Assembly (NCBI GenBank): GCA_949288405.1
Contig: CASEKM010000077.1
Span: 1 to 7,016 of the forward strand
From: an uncultured bacterium
GTDB taxonomy: Bacteria; Bacillota; Clostridia; Oscillospirales; Oscillospiraceae
Direction of reading: 5' to 3'
DNA: 7,016 bases
Shown here: positions 1-4,785 of the stretch, in pieces
Layout: each line of letters starts with the position of its first letter
Position numbering within the stretch: position 1 is the first letter of the stretch
The notes under the pieces: generated by a model
Seen by the model: only the letters and a program-made list of their open reading frames with translations
Database searches by the model: none
What the model was told of the DNA's origin: nothing
Position numbers and translations under genes: made by a program

Positions 1-126
1 GGCGTGGGCCAGCACCGCCACCATGTGGGAGTGCTCCTGGATGTTCTCTGGGTCGGTGTTGCGCATCAGGCCCCAGCGGGTGATGTACTTCATCCGGGCG
101 ATCATGGGGAAAAAGCTGTAAGGCAC
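1..126 (-). CDS. yfbR: YfbR-like HD-domain 5'-deoxynucleotidase, N-terminal 42 codons (3' end outside window)
   Basis: Only the first 42 residues are present. They match the start of YfbR-type HD-superfamily 5'-deoxynucleotidases: an aromatic N-terminus (PYSFF), then MKYITRWGLMRN and ENIQEHSHMVAVLAHA. In the family the His of the EHS motif (His32 here) is a metal ligand and the Arg/Trp segment before it shapes the nucleotide site; the later HD pair lies outside the window. Known members dephosphorylate deoxynucleoside 5'-monophosphates in the cytosol. I chose the GTG start at 126-124 because GAAGGA at 136-141 lies 9 nt upstream. The in-frame ATG at 160-162 overlaps the predicted -10 box and so would not be in the transcript. 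The gene has its own promoter and is separated from the recombinase/spoVT gene by a terminator. Family assignment is confident; the exact substrate is not. Confidence 0.83.
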   Translation of the reverse strand, partial: MPYSFFPMIARMKYITRWGLMRNTDPENIQEHSHMVAVLAHA

Positions 127-160
127 GGTTTGGATTCCTTCTTTCGTCAAGATCCCTGTC

Positions 161-189
161 ATTTTACCACAGGGACCACCGCTTGTAAA
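161..189 (-). promoter_or_regulatory. Sigma-A type promoter for the yfbR-like gene
   Basis: On the minus strand a -35 box TTTACA (184-189) and a -10 box TAAAAT (161-166) each match the consensus at 5 of 6 positions and are separated by exactly 17 nt. The predicted transcript would begin near 154, giving a leader of about 28 nt before the GTG at 126. That leader contains the GAAGGA ribosome site. The promoter lies downstream of the terminator of the preceding gene, so the yfbR-like gene should be an independent unit. Confidence 0.6.
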
Positions 190-206
190 TCAAAACCGAA
201 GGCGCC

Positions 207-218
207 GTTCCATGGAAC
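207..218. promoter_or_regulatory. 12-bp perfect palindrome upstream of the yfbR promoter
   Basis: GTTCCATGGAAC is a perfect 12-bp palindrome starting 18 bp upstream of the -35 box of the yfbR-like gene. A flanking GAAG/CTTC pair (198-201 and 221-224) weakly extends the symmetry. Its position between a terminator and a promoter is compatible with an operator, but a palindrome of this size can arise by chance and I do not recognise a regulator for it. Confidence 0.25.
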
Positions 219-235
219 CGCTTCTTTTGAGAGGT

Positions 236-278
236 ACACAAAAGCGCCGGCAGACAACCTGCGGCGTCTGTCGGCGCT
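236..278 (-). terminator. Rho-independent terminator after the recombinase/SpoVT gene
   Basis: A 13-bp stem pairs 243-255 with 266-278, with one G-T wobble and a 10-nt loop. On the minus strand it is followed by TTTTGTGT. It lies about 20 nt beyond the TGA at 298-300, as expected for the natural terminator of spoVT or of the fused reading frame. The plus-strand side has no T-run, so it is directional. Confidence 0.78.
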
Positions 279-297
279 GACAAAAGAGGAATGCCTC

Positions 298-750
298 TCA
301 GCTCTCCATATGCTTGCCCAGAAAGGCGGCGATGGACTGGGCCAGCTTATATTCCACCTCGCCGCCTCCCAGCTCGGCCTCAGGAGAGGCGAATACCACG
401 CTGCCCAGGACATCGCCCTCGGACAGAATGGGGGCCACCGTGTCCAGGAAGAAGCGCCCATCGTCGGCGCACAGAGGAATTCCGTCCTCTCCGGCCTTGT
501 GCTGATAGACCTGCCGCCCCTCCATGAGCCGCTCCAGGTCGGGAGAGATCTGTTTGTCCATCAATTCCTTCCTGGGGGCGCCGGACACGGCGATGGTGTT
601 GTCCCGGTCGGTGATCACCGCCGTGCGGCCGGTGGTCCGGTTCAGGGTCTCGCACAGCTGCCCGGCAAACTCCGTCAGCCCGCCCATCAGGGAATACTTC
701 TTAAAAATTACACTGCCGTCCCGGTCCGTGTAGATCTCCAGGGGGTCGCC
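298..750 (-). pseudogene. spoVT: spoVT 3' part: C-terminal GAF half without the AbrB DNA-binding half
   Basis: The last 150 residues of the recombinase frame align from memory with residues 31-178 of Bacillus SpoVT: GDPLEIYTDRDG, then FKKYS, TDRDNTIAVSG, LERLMEGR, GSVVFAS, GEVEYKLAQ and FLGKHME. SpoVT is a DNA-binding regulator of late sporulation genes, with an N-terminal AbrB swapped-hairpin domain and a C-terminal GAF domain. Here the domain boundary is cut: the family's RRIDDLGRVVIPKEIR region is absent and no frame in this window encodes it. The split falls exactly before Gly-Asp-Pro, still inside the AbrB domain. There is no convincing independent start: a GTG at 775-777 lacks a ribosome site. 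As it stands this cannot encode a DNA-binding SpoVT. It may be the 3' half of a gene split by an excisable element, or a domain captured by the recombinase. Confidence 0.85.
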
Positions 751-2574
751 GTCACTGATAACATTGGCATGGAACACCTTGTCCGGGCGCTTTGCGCTGG
801 ACTGAATGAGCTGTATGCTCTCCCACGGGCGGCCACATGGGGCCGCCCCTACAGTGGTGTTTGGCGCGATATGCTCCATGCCTGACTTAAAATTTACGGT
901 GCCCTCCGAATAAACAGCCGCTGCGGCTGCGCTGTCCTCCGCAGGGTGGGGGCTTGCCCCCGCCGCCTCCGGTACTGCCGGCAATGTGCCGGAGCGGAGG
1001 ATGCTGTCCACGTCCGCCTGGAGCTGGATCTCCAGCCGGTCCTCATAGACGCGGATCTTCTGAATGATCAGCTCCAGATCCCGGCGCTCCAGCCGCTCTT
1101 TATTTAGAATGTCCCGGAACACCTCCATGGCCGTCCTGGCGGCCCGGTTCACCCGGAGGATAGTGTTGCGCTTGTCGGACAGCAGCTGGATCTGGCGGCC
1201 CATGCCCTCGATCCTTTTTTGCAGGTCGTCCTCCAGCTCGTCGTAGGTCTGCTCCAGGATGTCCTCCTGGTCCGGGTGCTTCATCAGGTCCCGGATGCGC
1301 TGGCGCTTGGTGACCTTCAGCTCCTCCTGGAGGTCGGAGAGCACCTCCGCCAGACGGTCCGCGCTCTGCTCCGTCTCCGCCACGTCCTCCTGCTCCCGGG
1401 CCAGGTCCTGGTTGAGCCGCTCCAGCATGTCCGCCGAGTGGTCCATCACCTGGCGGATATAGCGCTTCACCAGCTCGTCCAGCTTGTCGGCCCGGATGTG
1501 GTGGCTGGTGCAGCCCGCCCGTCCCCGCCGGTGGTAGGTGCCGCAGGTGTAGGCACTTTTCAGCTCCCCCCGGCTCAGGGAGAACATGGGGGCCCCACAG
1601 TCCCCGCACACCAGGAAGCCGGAGTAGGTGTTGTCGTACTTCTTCACCCCCCGGTAGTGGGAGGTGGAGCGCTTCTCCCGCAGGGCCCGGGTGGTGGCGA
1701 AGGTGCGGTAGTCGATGATGGCCTGGTGGTGGTTCTCGATGACGATCTGCTCGTCCTCGTCCCGGCGCACGTCTTTGCCGTTGATCTTCCTCCGGGTGTA
1801 CTTCCCCTGCCGCAGGGTTCCGATGTAGAAGTCGTTGTCCAGGATGCCCTGGACGGTCACGATGGCCCAGACGGGCTTTACCGCTCGGCTGTACTCCTCC
1901 CCGGCGGCCTCCTTCCGATCCCGCTCTGCCATGCGGGGGGTGGGGACGCCCTGGTCGGTGAGGTAGTTGGCGATCTTTTTATACCCCCAGCCCTCCTCGT
2001 TATAGAGGCGGAAGATGGTGCGCACCACGTCCGCCTCGGTAGGGACGATCTCGAACTCCTGCTTTTTGTTCACGATGTAGCCGTAGGGGGCGGCGCAGAT
2101 CCACTTCCCGTCCGCCTGCCGCCGGCGGATGACGTTCTTCACCTTCTTGCTGGTGTCGGTGACCGGCATCTCGTTGATGAGGAACTGGAACTGGATCTTC
2201 AGCCAGTCGTCGTCGTTGGGAAAGTCGATATTGTCCCCGATGGAGATGATCCGCACCCCGGCGTCCCGAAGATCCTCCAGCTCCACCAGCCCCCGGCTGT
2301 TCCGCCGGGAGAAGCGGGAGAAGTCCTTCACCACCAGGATATCGTACTGGTGGGACATGAGCCCCTTCCGCATGGCCTGGTAGCCCTCCCGCTGCTCGAA
2401 GGTGTAGCCGGAGCGGTCCCGATCCTCGTAGAAGGTGAGGGTGCTGCCGGGAAACTTGTGCTTTACGAAGTCCTGGATGATGGCTTTCTGGTTCTCGATG
2501 GACACATTGTCCCGGTCCAGCTCGTCGTCCACGGAGATGCGGGTGTAGCCGGCGATGTCAAAGGTCTCGGTCAT
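298..2574 (-). CDS. Large serine recombinase fused in frame to the SpoVT C-terminal (GAF) domain
   Basis: 758 residues from the ATG at 2574, chosen because GGAGGGAGG lies about 9 nt upstream; the frame is open further upstream but has no ribosome site there. Residues 6-150 are a resolvase catalytic domain: Tyr10-x-Arg12-x-Ser14 carries the nucleophilic serine, and KDFSRFSR is at 83-90. Residues about 155-300 look like the PF07508 recombinase domain (PYGY at 163-166). A zinc ribbon follows with Cys323, Cys326, Cys344 and Cys355, then a charged coiled coil at about 370-520 and an Ala-rich tail. All catalytic features appear intact. Such enzymes integrate and excise elements between short att sites. 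After a linker (about 532-608) the protein continues as SpoVT from Gly609 to its natural end. The first part is a confident call. Whether one fused protein is made, or the fusion only reflects insertion into spoVT, is open. Confidence 0.88.
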   Translation of the reverse strand: MTETFDIAGYTRISVDDELDRDNVSIENQKAIIQDFVKHKFPGSTLTFYEDRDRSGYTFEQREGYQAMRKGLMSHQYDILVVKDFSRFSRRNSRGLVELEDLRDAGVRIISIGDNIDFPNDDDWLKIQFQFLINEMPVTDTSKKVKNVIRRRQADGKWICAAPYGYIVNKKQEFEIVPTEADVVRTIFRLYNEEGWGYKKIANYLTDQGVPTPRMAERDRKEAAGEEYSRAVKPVWAIVTVQGILDNDFYIGTLRQGKYTRRKINGKDVRRDEDEQIVIENHHQAIIDYRTFATTRALREKRSTSHYRGVKKYDNTYSGFLVCGDCGAPMFSLSRGELKSAYTCGTYHRRGRAGCTSHHIRADKLDELVKRYIRQVMDHSADMLERLNQDLAREQEDVAETEQSADRLAEVLSDLQEELKVTKRQRIRDLMKHPDQEDILEQTYDELEDDLQKRIEGMGRQIQLLSDKRNTILRVNRAARTAMEVFRDILNKERLERRDLELIIQKIRVYEDRLEIQLQADVDSILRSGTLPAVPEAAGASPHPAEDSAAAAAVYSEGTVNFKSGMEHIAPNTTVGAAPCGRPWESIQLIQSSAKRPDKVFHANVISDGDPLEIYTDRDGSVIFKKYSLMGGLTEFAGQLCETLNRTTGRTAVITDRDNTIAVSGAPRKELMDKQISPDLERLMEGRQVYQHKAGEDGIPLCADDGRFFLDTVAPILSEGDVLGSVVFASPEAELGGGEVEYKLAQSIAAFLGKHMES
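735..760. other. Putative att junction inside spoVT
   Basis: The match to SpoVT begins abruptly at the Gly-Asp-Pro-Leu-Glu codons (750 downwards). The residues just before it (HANVISD) are not those of SpoVT (normally RIRE). Serine recombinases cross over at a short shared core, often within a protein-coding target, and the recombinase gene usually sits next to one end. The core is therefore expected within or beside this stretch. The partner site is outside the window, so the exact crossover base cannot be fixed. Confidence 0.5.
827..848. repeat. Small GC-rich palindromic repeat within the recombinase-SpoVT linker
   Basis: GGGCGGCC (827-834) and GGCCGCCC (841-848) form a perfect 8-bp stem with a 6-nt loop. 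On the minus strand it reads as GTAGGGGCGGCC followed by the loop and GGCCGCCCG. From memory, short elements of this form are scattered through genomes of gut Oscillospiraceae. Here it is read in frame as TVGAAPCGRP between the recombinase tail and the segment leading to SpoVT, so it has not broken the frame. Membership of a genome-wide family is inference. Confidence 0.5.
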
Positions 2575-2629
2575 GTATTTCCGCCTCCCTCCAATAGCAA
2601 AATCTAATTTCATTTTTATTGCAGATAAT

Positions 2630-2658
2630 ATTGTATATAAACACTTGCAAGATTGCAA
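2630..2658 (-). promoter_or_regulatory. Promoter of the serine recombinase gene
   Basis: On the minus strand a TTGCAA -35 box (2653-2658) and a TACAAT -10 box (2630-2635) are separated by 17 nt. The surroundings are AT-rich, in contrast with the GC-rich genes on both sides. The start of transcription would be near 2623, giving a leader of about 49 nt that contains the GGAGGGAGG ribosome site. This lets the recombinase be expressed separately from the 86-residue gene upstream. Confidence 0.55.
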
Positions 2659-2659
2659 G
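2644..2659. promoter_or_regulatory. 16-bp palindrome overlapping the recombinase -35 box (possible operator)
   Basis: CTTGCAAGATTGCAAG consists of perfect 7-bp inverted half-sites with a 2-bp centre and covers the -35 hexamer of the recombinase promoter. A dimeric regulator bound here would be expected to block RNA polymerase. No regulator gene is visible in the window apart from the unassigned 86-residue protein, which lacks an obvious DNA-binding motif. Confidence 0.45.
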
Positions 2660-2660
2660 G

Positions 2661-2701
2661 AAAACCTCAAAAATTTTTGAGGAGGCAGTTTGGCCGCCTC
2701 C
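2661..2701. terminator. Tandem hairpins between the 86-residue gene and the recombinase
   Basis: Two hairpins abut. The first is GGAGGC (2681-2686) with GCCTCC (2696-2701); read on the plus strand it is followed by CCAATTTTTT, and on the minus strand by a stretch that includes TTTTT. The second is the 18-bp palindrome CCTCAAAAATTTTTGAGG (2665-2682), followed on the minus strand by TTTT. Together they could end transcription from the 86-residue gene before the recombinase promoter and also block plus-strand transcription. The two stems share bases and are mutually exclusive at 2681-2682. Confidence 0.45.
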
Positions 2702-2709
2702 CCAATTTT

Positions 2710-2970
2710 TTACGAACCCATCACCAGCCCGGCCTGCTTCTCCGCCTGGACCTCCTTCTCTGCCAGCCGCCGGCGGTTGTAGAGCAGCAGGTCCCGGGTC
2801 TGCTGGTACAGATCCTCCTCCCCGGAGAGGAAGACCGCCACCAGGTATTTTTGATCCTTATATTGCTGATAGATGGGCTTCAGCGATTCCCGGAAGGCGG
2901 GGTCGTCCCGCTCCTCCCGGGTAAGCCAGAGCTCCACGATCTTGCTCTGCTCCACAACTTTCATATGCAA
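2710..2970 (-). CDS. 86-residue conserved-type protein accompanying a serine recombinase, function unknown
   Basis: A short soluble protein with KIVELWLTREERDDPAF, then LKPIYQQYKDQKYLVAVFLSG and EDLYQQTRDLLLYNRRRLAEKE. It resembles, from memory, small proteins found just upstream of large serine recombinases in clostridial mobile elements; I know no demonstrated function. It is probably helical at the C-terminus, with a beta/alpha core (YLVAVF). It has no signal peptide, membrane segment or cysteine motif. The start is uncertain: TTG at 2970 lies 11 nt from the AGGAG at 2982-2986, while ATG at 2964 lies 17 nt away, which is long. The hairpins after its stop separate it from the recombinase, 135 nt downstream. 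It may be a recombination accessory or directionality factor, but that is a guess from position only. Confidence 0.65.
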   Translation of the reverse strand: MHMKVVEQSKIVELWLTREERDDPAFRESLKPIYQQYKDQKYLVAVFLSGEEDLYQQTRDLLLYNRRRLAEKEVQAEKQAGLVMGS

Positions 2971-3023
2971 GCGGCTCTCATCTCCTTTTCCACAGTTTTC
3001 CTCCTGCAGCTCAAATCATGCAT
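2961..3023 (-). other. Possible 20-residue upstream ORF or gene remnant overlapping the 86-residue gene
   Basis: An ATG at 3023 opens a 20-codon frame (MHDLSCRRKTVEKEMRAACI). Its TGA overlaps the ATG at 2964 as ATGA, the arrangement typical of translational coupling. A G-rich stretch precedes the ATG by 4 nt, and a second in-frame GTG has AGGAGG 7 nt upstream. It may be a leader peptide that delivers ribosomes to the ATG of the 86-residue gene, or the tail of a deleted upstream gene. Chance is a real alternative. Confidence 0.25.
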
Positions 3024-3137
3024 CGTTCCCCCTATCGTTTTCGCTCCTCCCCGCCGTTTTTCCTGCGTCCAGGGACATCTTCTTCCGCCGTTTCACGGGG
3101 GAGGGGTGGTGGTTGTCCGTCCCCCGCCCGCCCCGGC

Positions 3138-3182
3138 GCACAACAAACCCAGCCCCGGCTCTCAGCGAGCCGGGGCTGGGTT
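3138..3182 (-). terminator. Strong intrinsic terminator of the metabolic operon
   Basis: AACCCAGCCCCGGCTC (3146-3161) pairs perfectly with 3167-3182, a 16-bp stem with the 5-nt loop TCAGC. On the minus strand it is followed by TGTTGTGC, with the last stem bases also TT. It begins 31 nt after the racemase stop codon. It sits at the border between the metabolic operon and the recombinase module. The 163 nt between it and the ribosome site of the 86-residue gene holds only short frames and no clear promoter. Confidence 0.82.
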
Positions 3183-3213
3183 GCGGCAATTTTGATGCTT
3201 TTTCTGCGGTACG

Positions 3214-3888
3214 TCAGGACTGCTCTTGCCGCGCCTCTCTCCGAAGAAGCTCGAACAGGGTGACCAATCCCTCGCACATGACGGGGTCCAAAACGGGGAT
3301 GCCGGATTTTTCTTCCAGGGCCGGCGCGATCTGAATGGTGGACATTCCGGTACAGCTGAGGGCGATCACATCCGCGCCCAGCTCCTTCTGCCGGAGGACC
3401 TCCGCCTCTGTGGCGGCAAAGCCCGCCGGCGTCATCAGGTCCAGAACGCTCTCCACGCCCTTGCCCCGGGCGTTGTCCACGATCTTGTCCCCAAAGATCC
3501 GCTGGTATCCCGCGGGGACATCCGCCGTGATGCCCAGCACCGCAGGACGGCTTCCGTAAAACAGGCACAGGGCGGCGGTGCTCTCGCCTGCGCCGATGAC
3601 CGGGATGGGGACGACCTTTCTGGCCTCCGCTACGCCGGGGTCTCCGGCACAGCTGACAATGATCGCCTCAAAGCCCTCTTCCCACATCTCCTTGGCCATT
3701 GCCACCACCTTGGGGGCGCCCAAAGCCAGAGTCTCGTCGTCGTGGATGCCCTCCGGCTGGTCCGCAATGCATCTGGACTGGACCTCCAGCATAGGGAAGT
3801 ACTGCTGGATCAGTCTGCCGTGGCACTGCAGCAGCTCCTCGTCGTCCGTGGTCAGGACCCGGATCAGTCCGACTTTATACTGTCTCAT
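3214..3888 (-). CDS. Asp/Glu/hydantoin racemase-family protein
   Basis: 224 residues, the usual size for the Asp/Glu/hydantoin racemase superfamily (PF01177). The two cysteines expected to act as acid and base are both present in typical settings: Cys80 in AIIVSCAGDPGV and Cys179 in DVIALSCTGMS. Between them are VIGAGESTAALCLF and AVLGIT, which also fit this fold. The spacing suggests hydantoin racemase or a related two-cysteine, cofactor-free racemase rather than MurI. The ATG at 3888 is preferred: it follows the stop of the upstream gene by 4 nt and has GGGGAG about 10 nt upstream. An earlier ATG at 3912 lacks a ribosome site and would overlap the upstream gene by 20 nt. This is the last gene of the operon. 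Its likely role is stereo-inversion of an amino acid, hydantoin or similar chiral acid; the substrate is unknown. Confidence 0.82.
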   Translation of the reverse strand: MRQYKVGLIRVLTTDDEELLQCHGRLIQQYFPMLEVQSRCIADQPEGIHDDETLALGAPKVVAMAKEMWEEGFEAIIVSCAGDPGVAEARKVVPIPVIGAGESTAALCLFYGSRPAVLGITADVPAGYQRIFGDKIVDNARGKGVESVLDLMTPAGFAATEAEVLRQKELGADVIALSCTGMSTIQIAPALEEKSGIPVLDPVMCEGLVTLFELLRREARQEQS

Positions 3889-3892
3889 AGGA

Positions 3893-4771
3893 TCAAAACT
3901 CCCCTTTCCCATTGTGTTGTTGTGAAATTTGGTGAAAGACCGCCTGCTTGTTGGCGTAAGCGCAGGCTATGTGGCGGCCGCAGCCGGAGCAGGGAAAGCT
4001 GCACTCGGCGGAGCTGCCCGGCTCTGCGGGCAGCTCCTGCGGGAGGGACTTGACCTGCTCCACCAGGGCAAGGACCCGTTCCACCTGGTCCCGGGCCCCC
4101 TCCACCTGAATGGCGGTGGAGGCGCGCCCGTCAACACTCCCGCCGGAGGAGAATACGCGGGCGGTCACCTGGGCCACCGCTTCCAGGGCCTGGCACTCCG
4201 TTACGACCTGGCCGGGGACCGGGAGCAGGCTGCACGCCATGCCATAGGAAAAATCACAGCGCCGGCGGGAGACCTGGGGGAGCAGCTGCGTCAGGTCCCC
4301 CGGGACCAGCTTCGTGACGCTGGACAGGACCATCGTATGGACGCCCTCTGTATACAGAAACGGCATGCAAACCCCATACCCGCCGCCGCCCGGGCTTCCG
4401 ATCAGCAGGGCGGCGTGGCCAAAGGCGTCCAGCGCATTGGCGCCTGTGAGAAAGAGATCGCCGGGGCCCAGCCTTTCAAGCACCTGCTCCAGACAGTCGT
4501 CCACTCTGCGGACCTGTCCCTCCTCGTACAGGAGGAAGTGTGCCCCTTCGCTGGGCGCCAGCGGCCCTTTCATGCCGTTCCCGGTGACCCGGCCGCAGAT
4601 CCGAAGGGGCGTGCGGAACAGGAGGGTGGTCAGGCAGGAGACCGTATAGGAGCCCTTGAACAGGATCCGCCCGCTCTCCAGATAGGGCGTCAGCAGCCGG
4701 CTCTCCGCCGCACAGCGTGCAATGAGCCACTGGCTCTCCGTGCCGCAGAGGGTAAACTGTGCAACCGAGAT
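3893..4771 (-). CDS. Uncharacterised 292-residue protein with C-terminal Cys cluster; apparent ATC start codon
   Basis: The frame begins directly after a TGA, and the first canonical in-frame start is ATG at 4573 (residue 67). Upstream of it the sequence is clearly protein-like: SVAQFTLCGTESQWL, then GRILFKGSYTVSCL and PLRICGRVTG. The ATC at 4771 lies 8 nt after a perfect AGGAGG, so translation probably starts there, or an original ATG/GTG was lost. Later come GDLFLTGANALD (104-115), a Gly-rich LIGSPGGGGYG (123-133), VTKLVPGDL and SSGGSVDG. A C-x3-C-x2-C-x5-C cluster lies near the end (Cys257, 261, 264, 270) and could bind a metal. There is no signal peptide or clear membrane helix. I recall similar unnamed proteins in Firmicutes but no assigned function. 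It sits between the M29-like and racemase genes in the operon and so probably acts in the same pathway. Confidence 0.72.
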   Translation of the reverse strand: MSVAQFTLCGTESQWLIARCAAESRLLTPYLESGRILFKGSYTVSCLTTLLFRTPLRICGRVTGNGMKGPLAPSEGAHFLLYEEGQVRRVDDCLEQVLERLGPGDLFLTGANALDAFGHAALLIGSPGGGGYGVCMPFLYTEGVHTMVLSSVTKLVPGDLTQLLPQVSRRRCDFSYGMACSLLPVPGQVVTECQALEAVAQVTARVFSSGGSVDGRASTAIQVEGARDQVERVLALVEQVKSLPQELPAEPGSSAECSFPCSGCGRHIACAYANKQAVFHQISQQHNGKGEF

Positions 4772-4779
4772 AGGTCATC

Positions 4780-4785
4780 CCTCCT
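4780..4785 (-). promoter_or_regulatory. Ribosome binding site that marks an ATC start
   Basis: AGGAGG directly follows the stop of the M29-like gene; its first A is the last base of that TGA. The nearest ATG (4778) is only 1 nt away, too close for normal initiation, and opens the wrong frame. The ATC at 4771-4769 is 8 nt away, the ideal distance, and opens the right frame. Confidence 0.65.

Noticed and set aside
160..162. ATG start for the yfbR-like gene, 12 codons before the chosen GTG
   Set aside because: It overlaps the predicted -10 box and has no clear ribosome site, whereas the GTG at 126 has GAAGGA at 9 nt.
775..777. Independent GTG start for a free-standing SpoVT C-terminal protein
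   Set aside because: No ribosome site or promoter precedes it; the frame is continuous with the recombinase.
4..885. 293-codon plus-strand frame at the left edge
   Set aside because: It is antisense to the yfbR start, the terminator and the SpoVT part, and has shadow-like composition.
1219..2607. 462-codon plus-strand open frame opposite the recombinase
   Set aside because: It is antisense to a recombinase with intact catalytic and zinc motifs; its Val/Leu/Gly/His-rich composition is that of the reverse strand of a GC-rich gene, and no motif is recognisable.
2575..2670. Upstream extension of the recombinase by 32 residues
   Set aside because: This stretch contains the promoter, leader and ribosome site; no ribosome site precedes the upstream starts, and the resolvase domain normally begins just after the chosen Met.
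3889..3912. Earlier ATG for the racemase gene
   Set aside because: It lacks a ribosome site and overlaps the upstream gene; the ATG at 3888 has both a ribosome site and the usual operon spacing.
4476..4778. 100-codon minus-strand frame starting at the ATG next to AGGAGG
   Set aside because: The ATG is 1 nt from the ribosome site and the frame becomes Pro/Arg/His-rich shadow sequence, whereas the next frame continues smoothly into the 292-residue protein.
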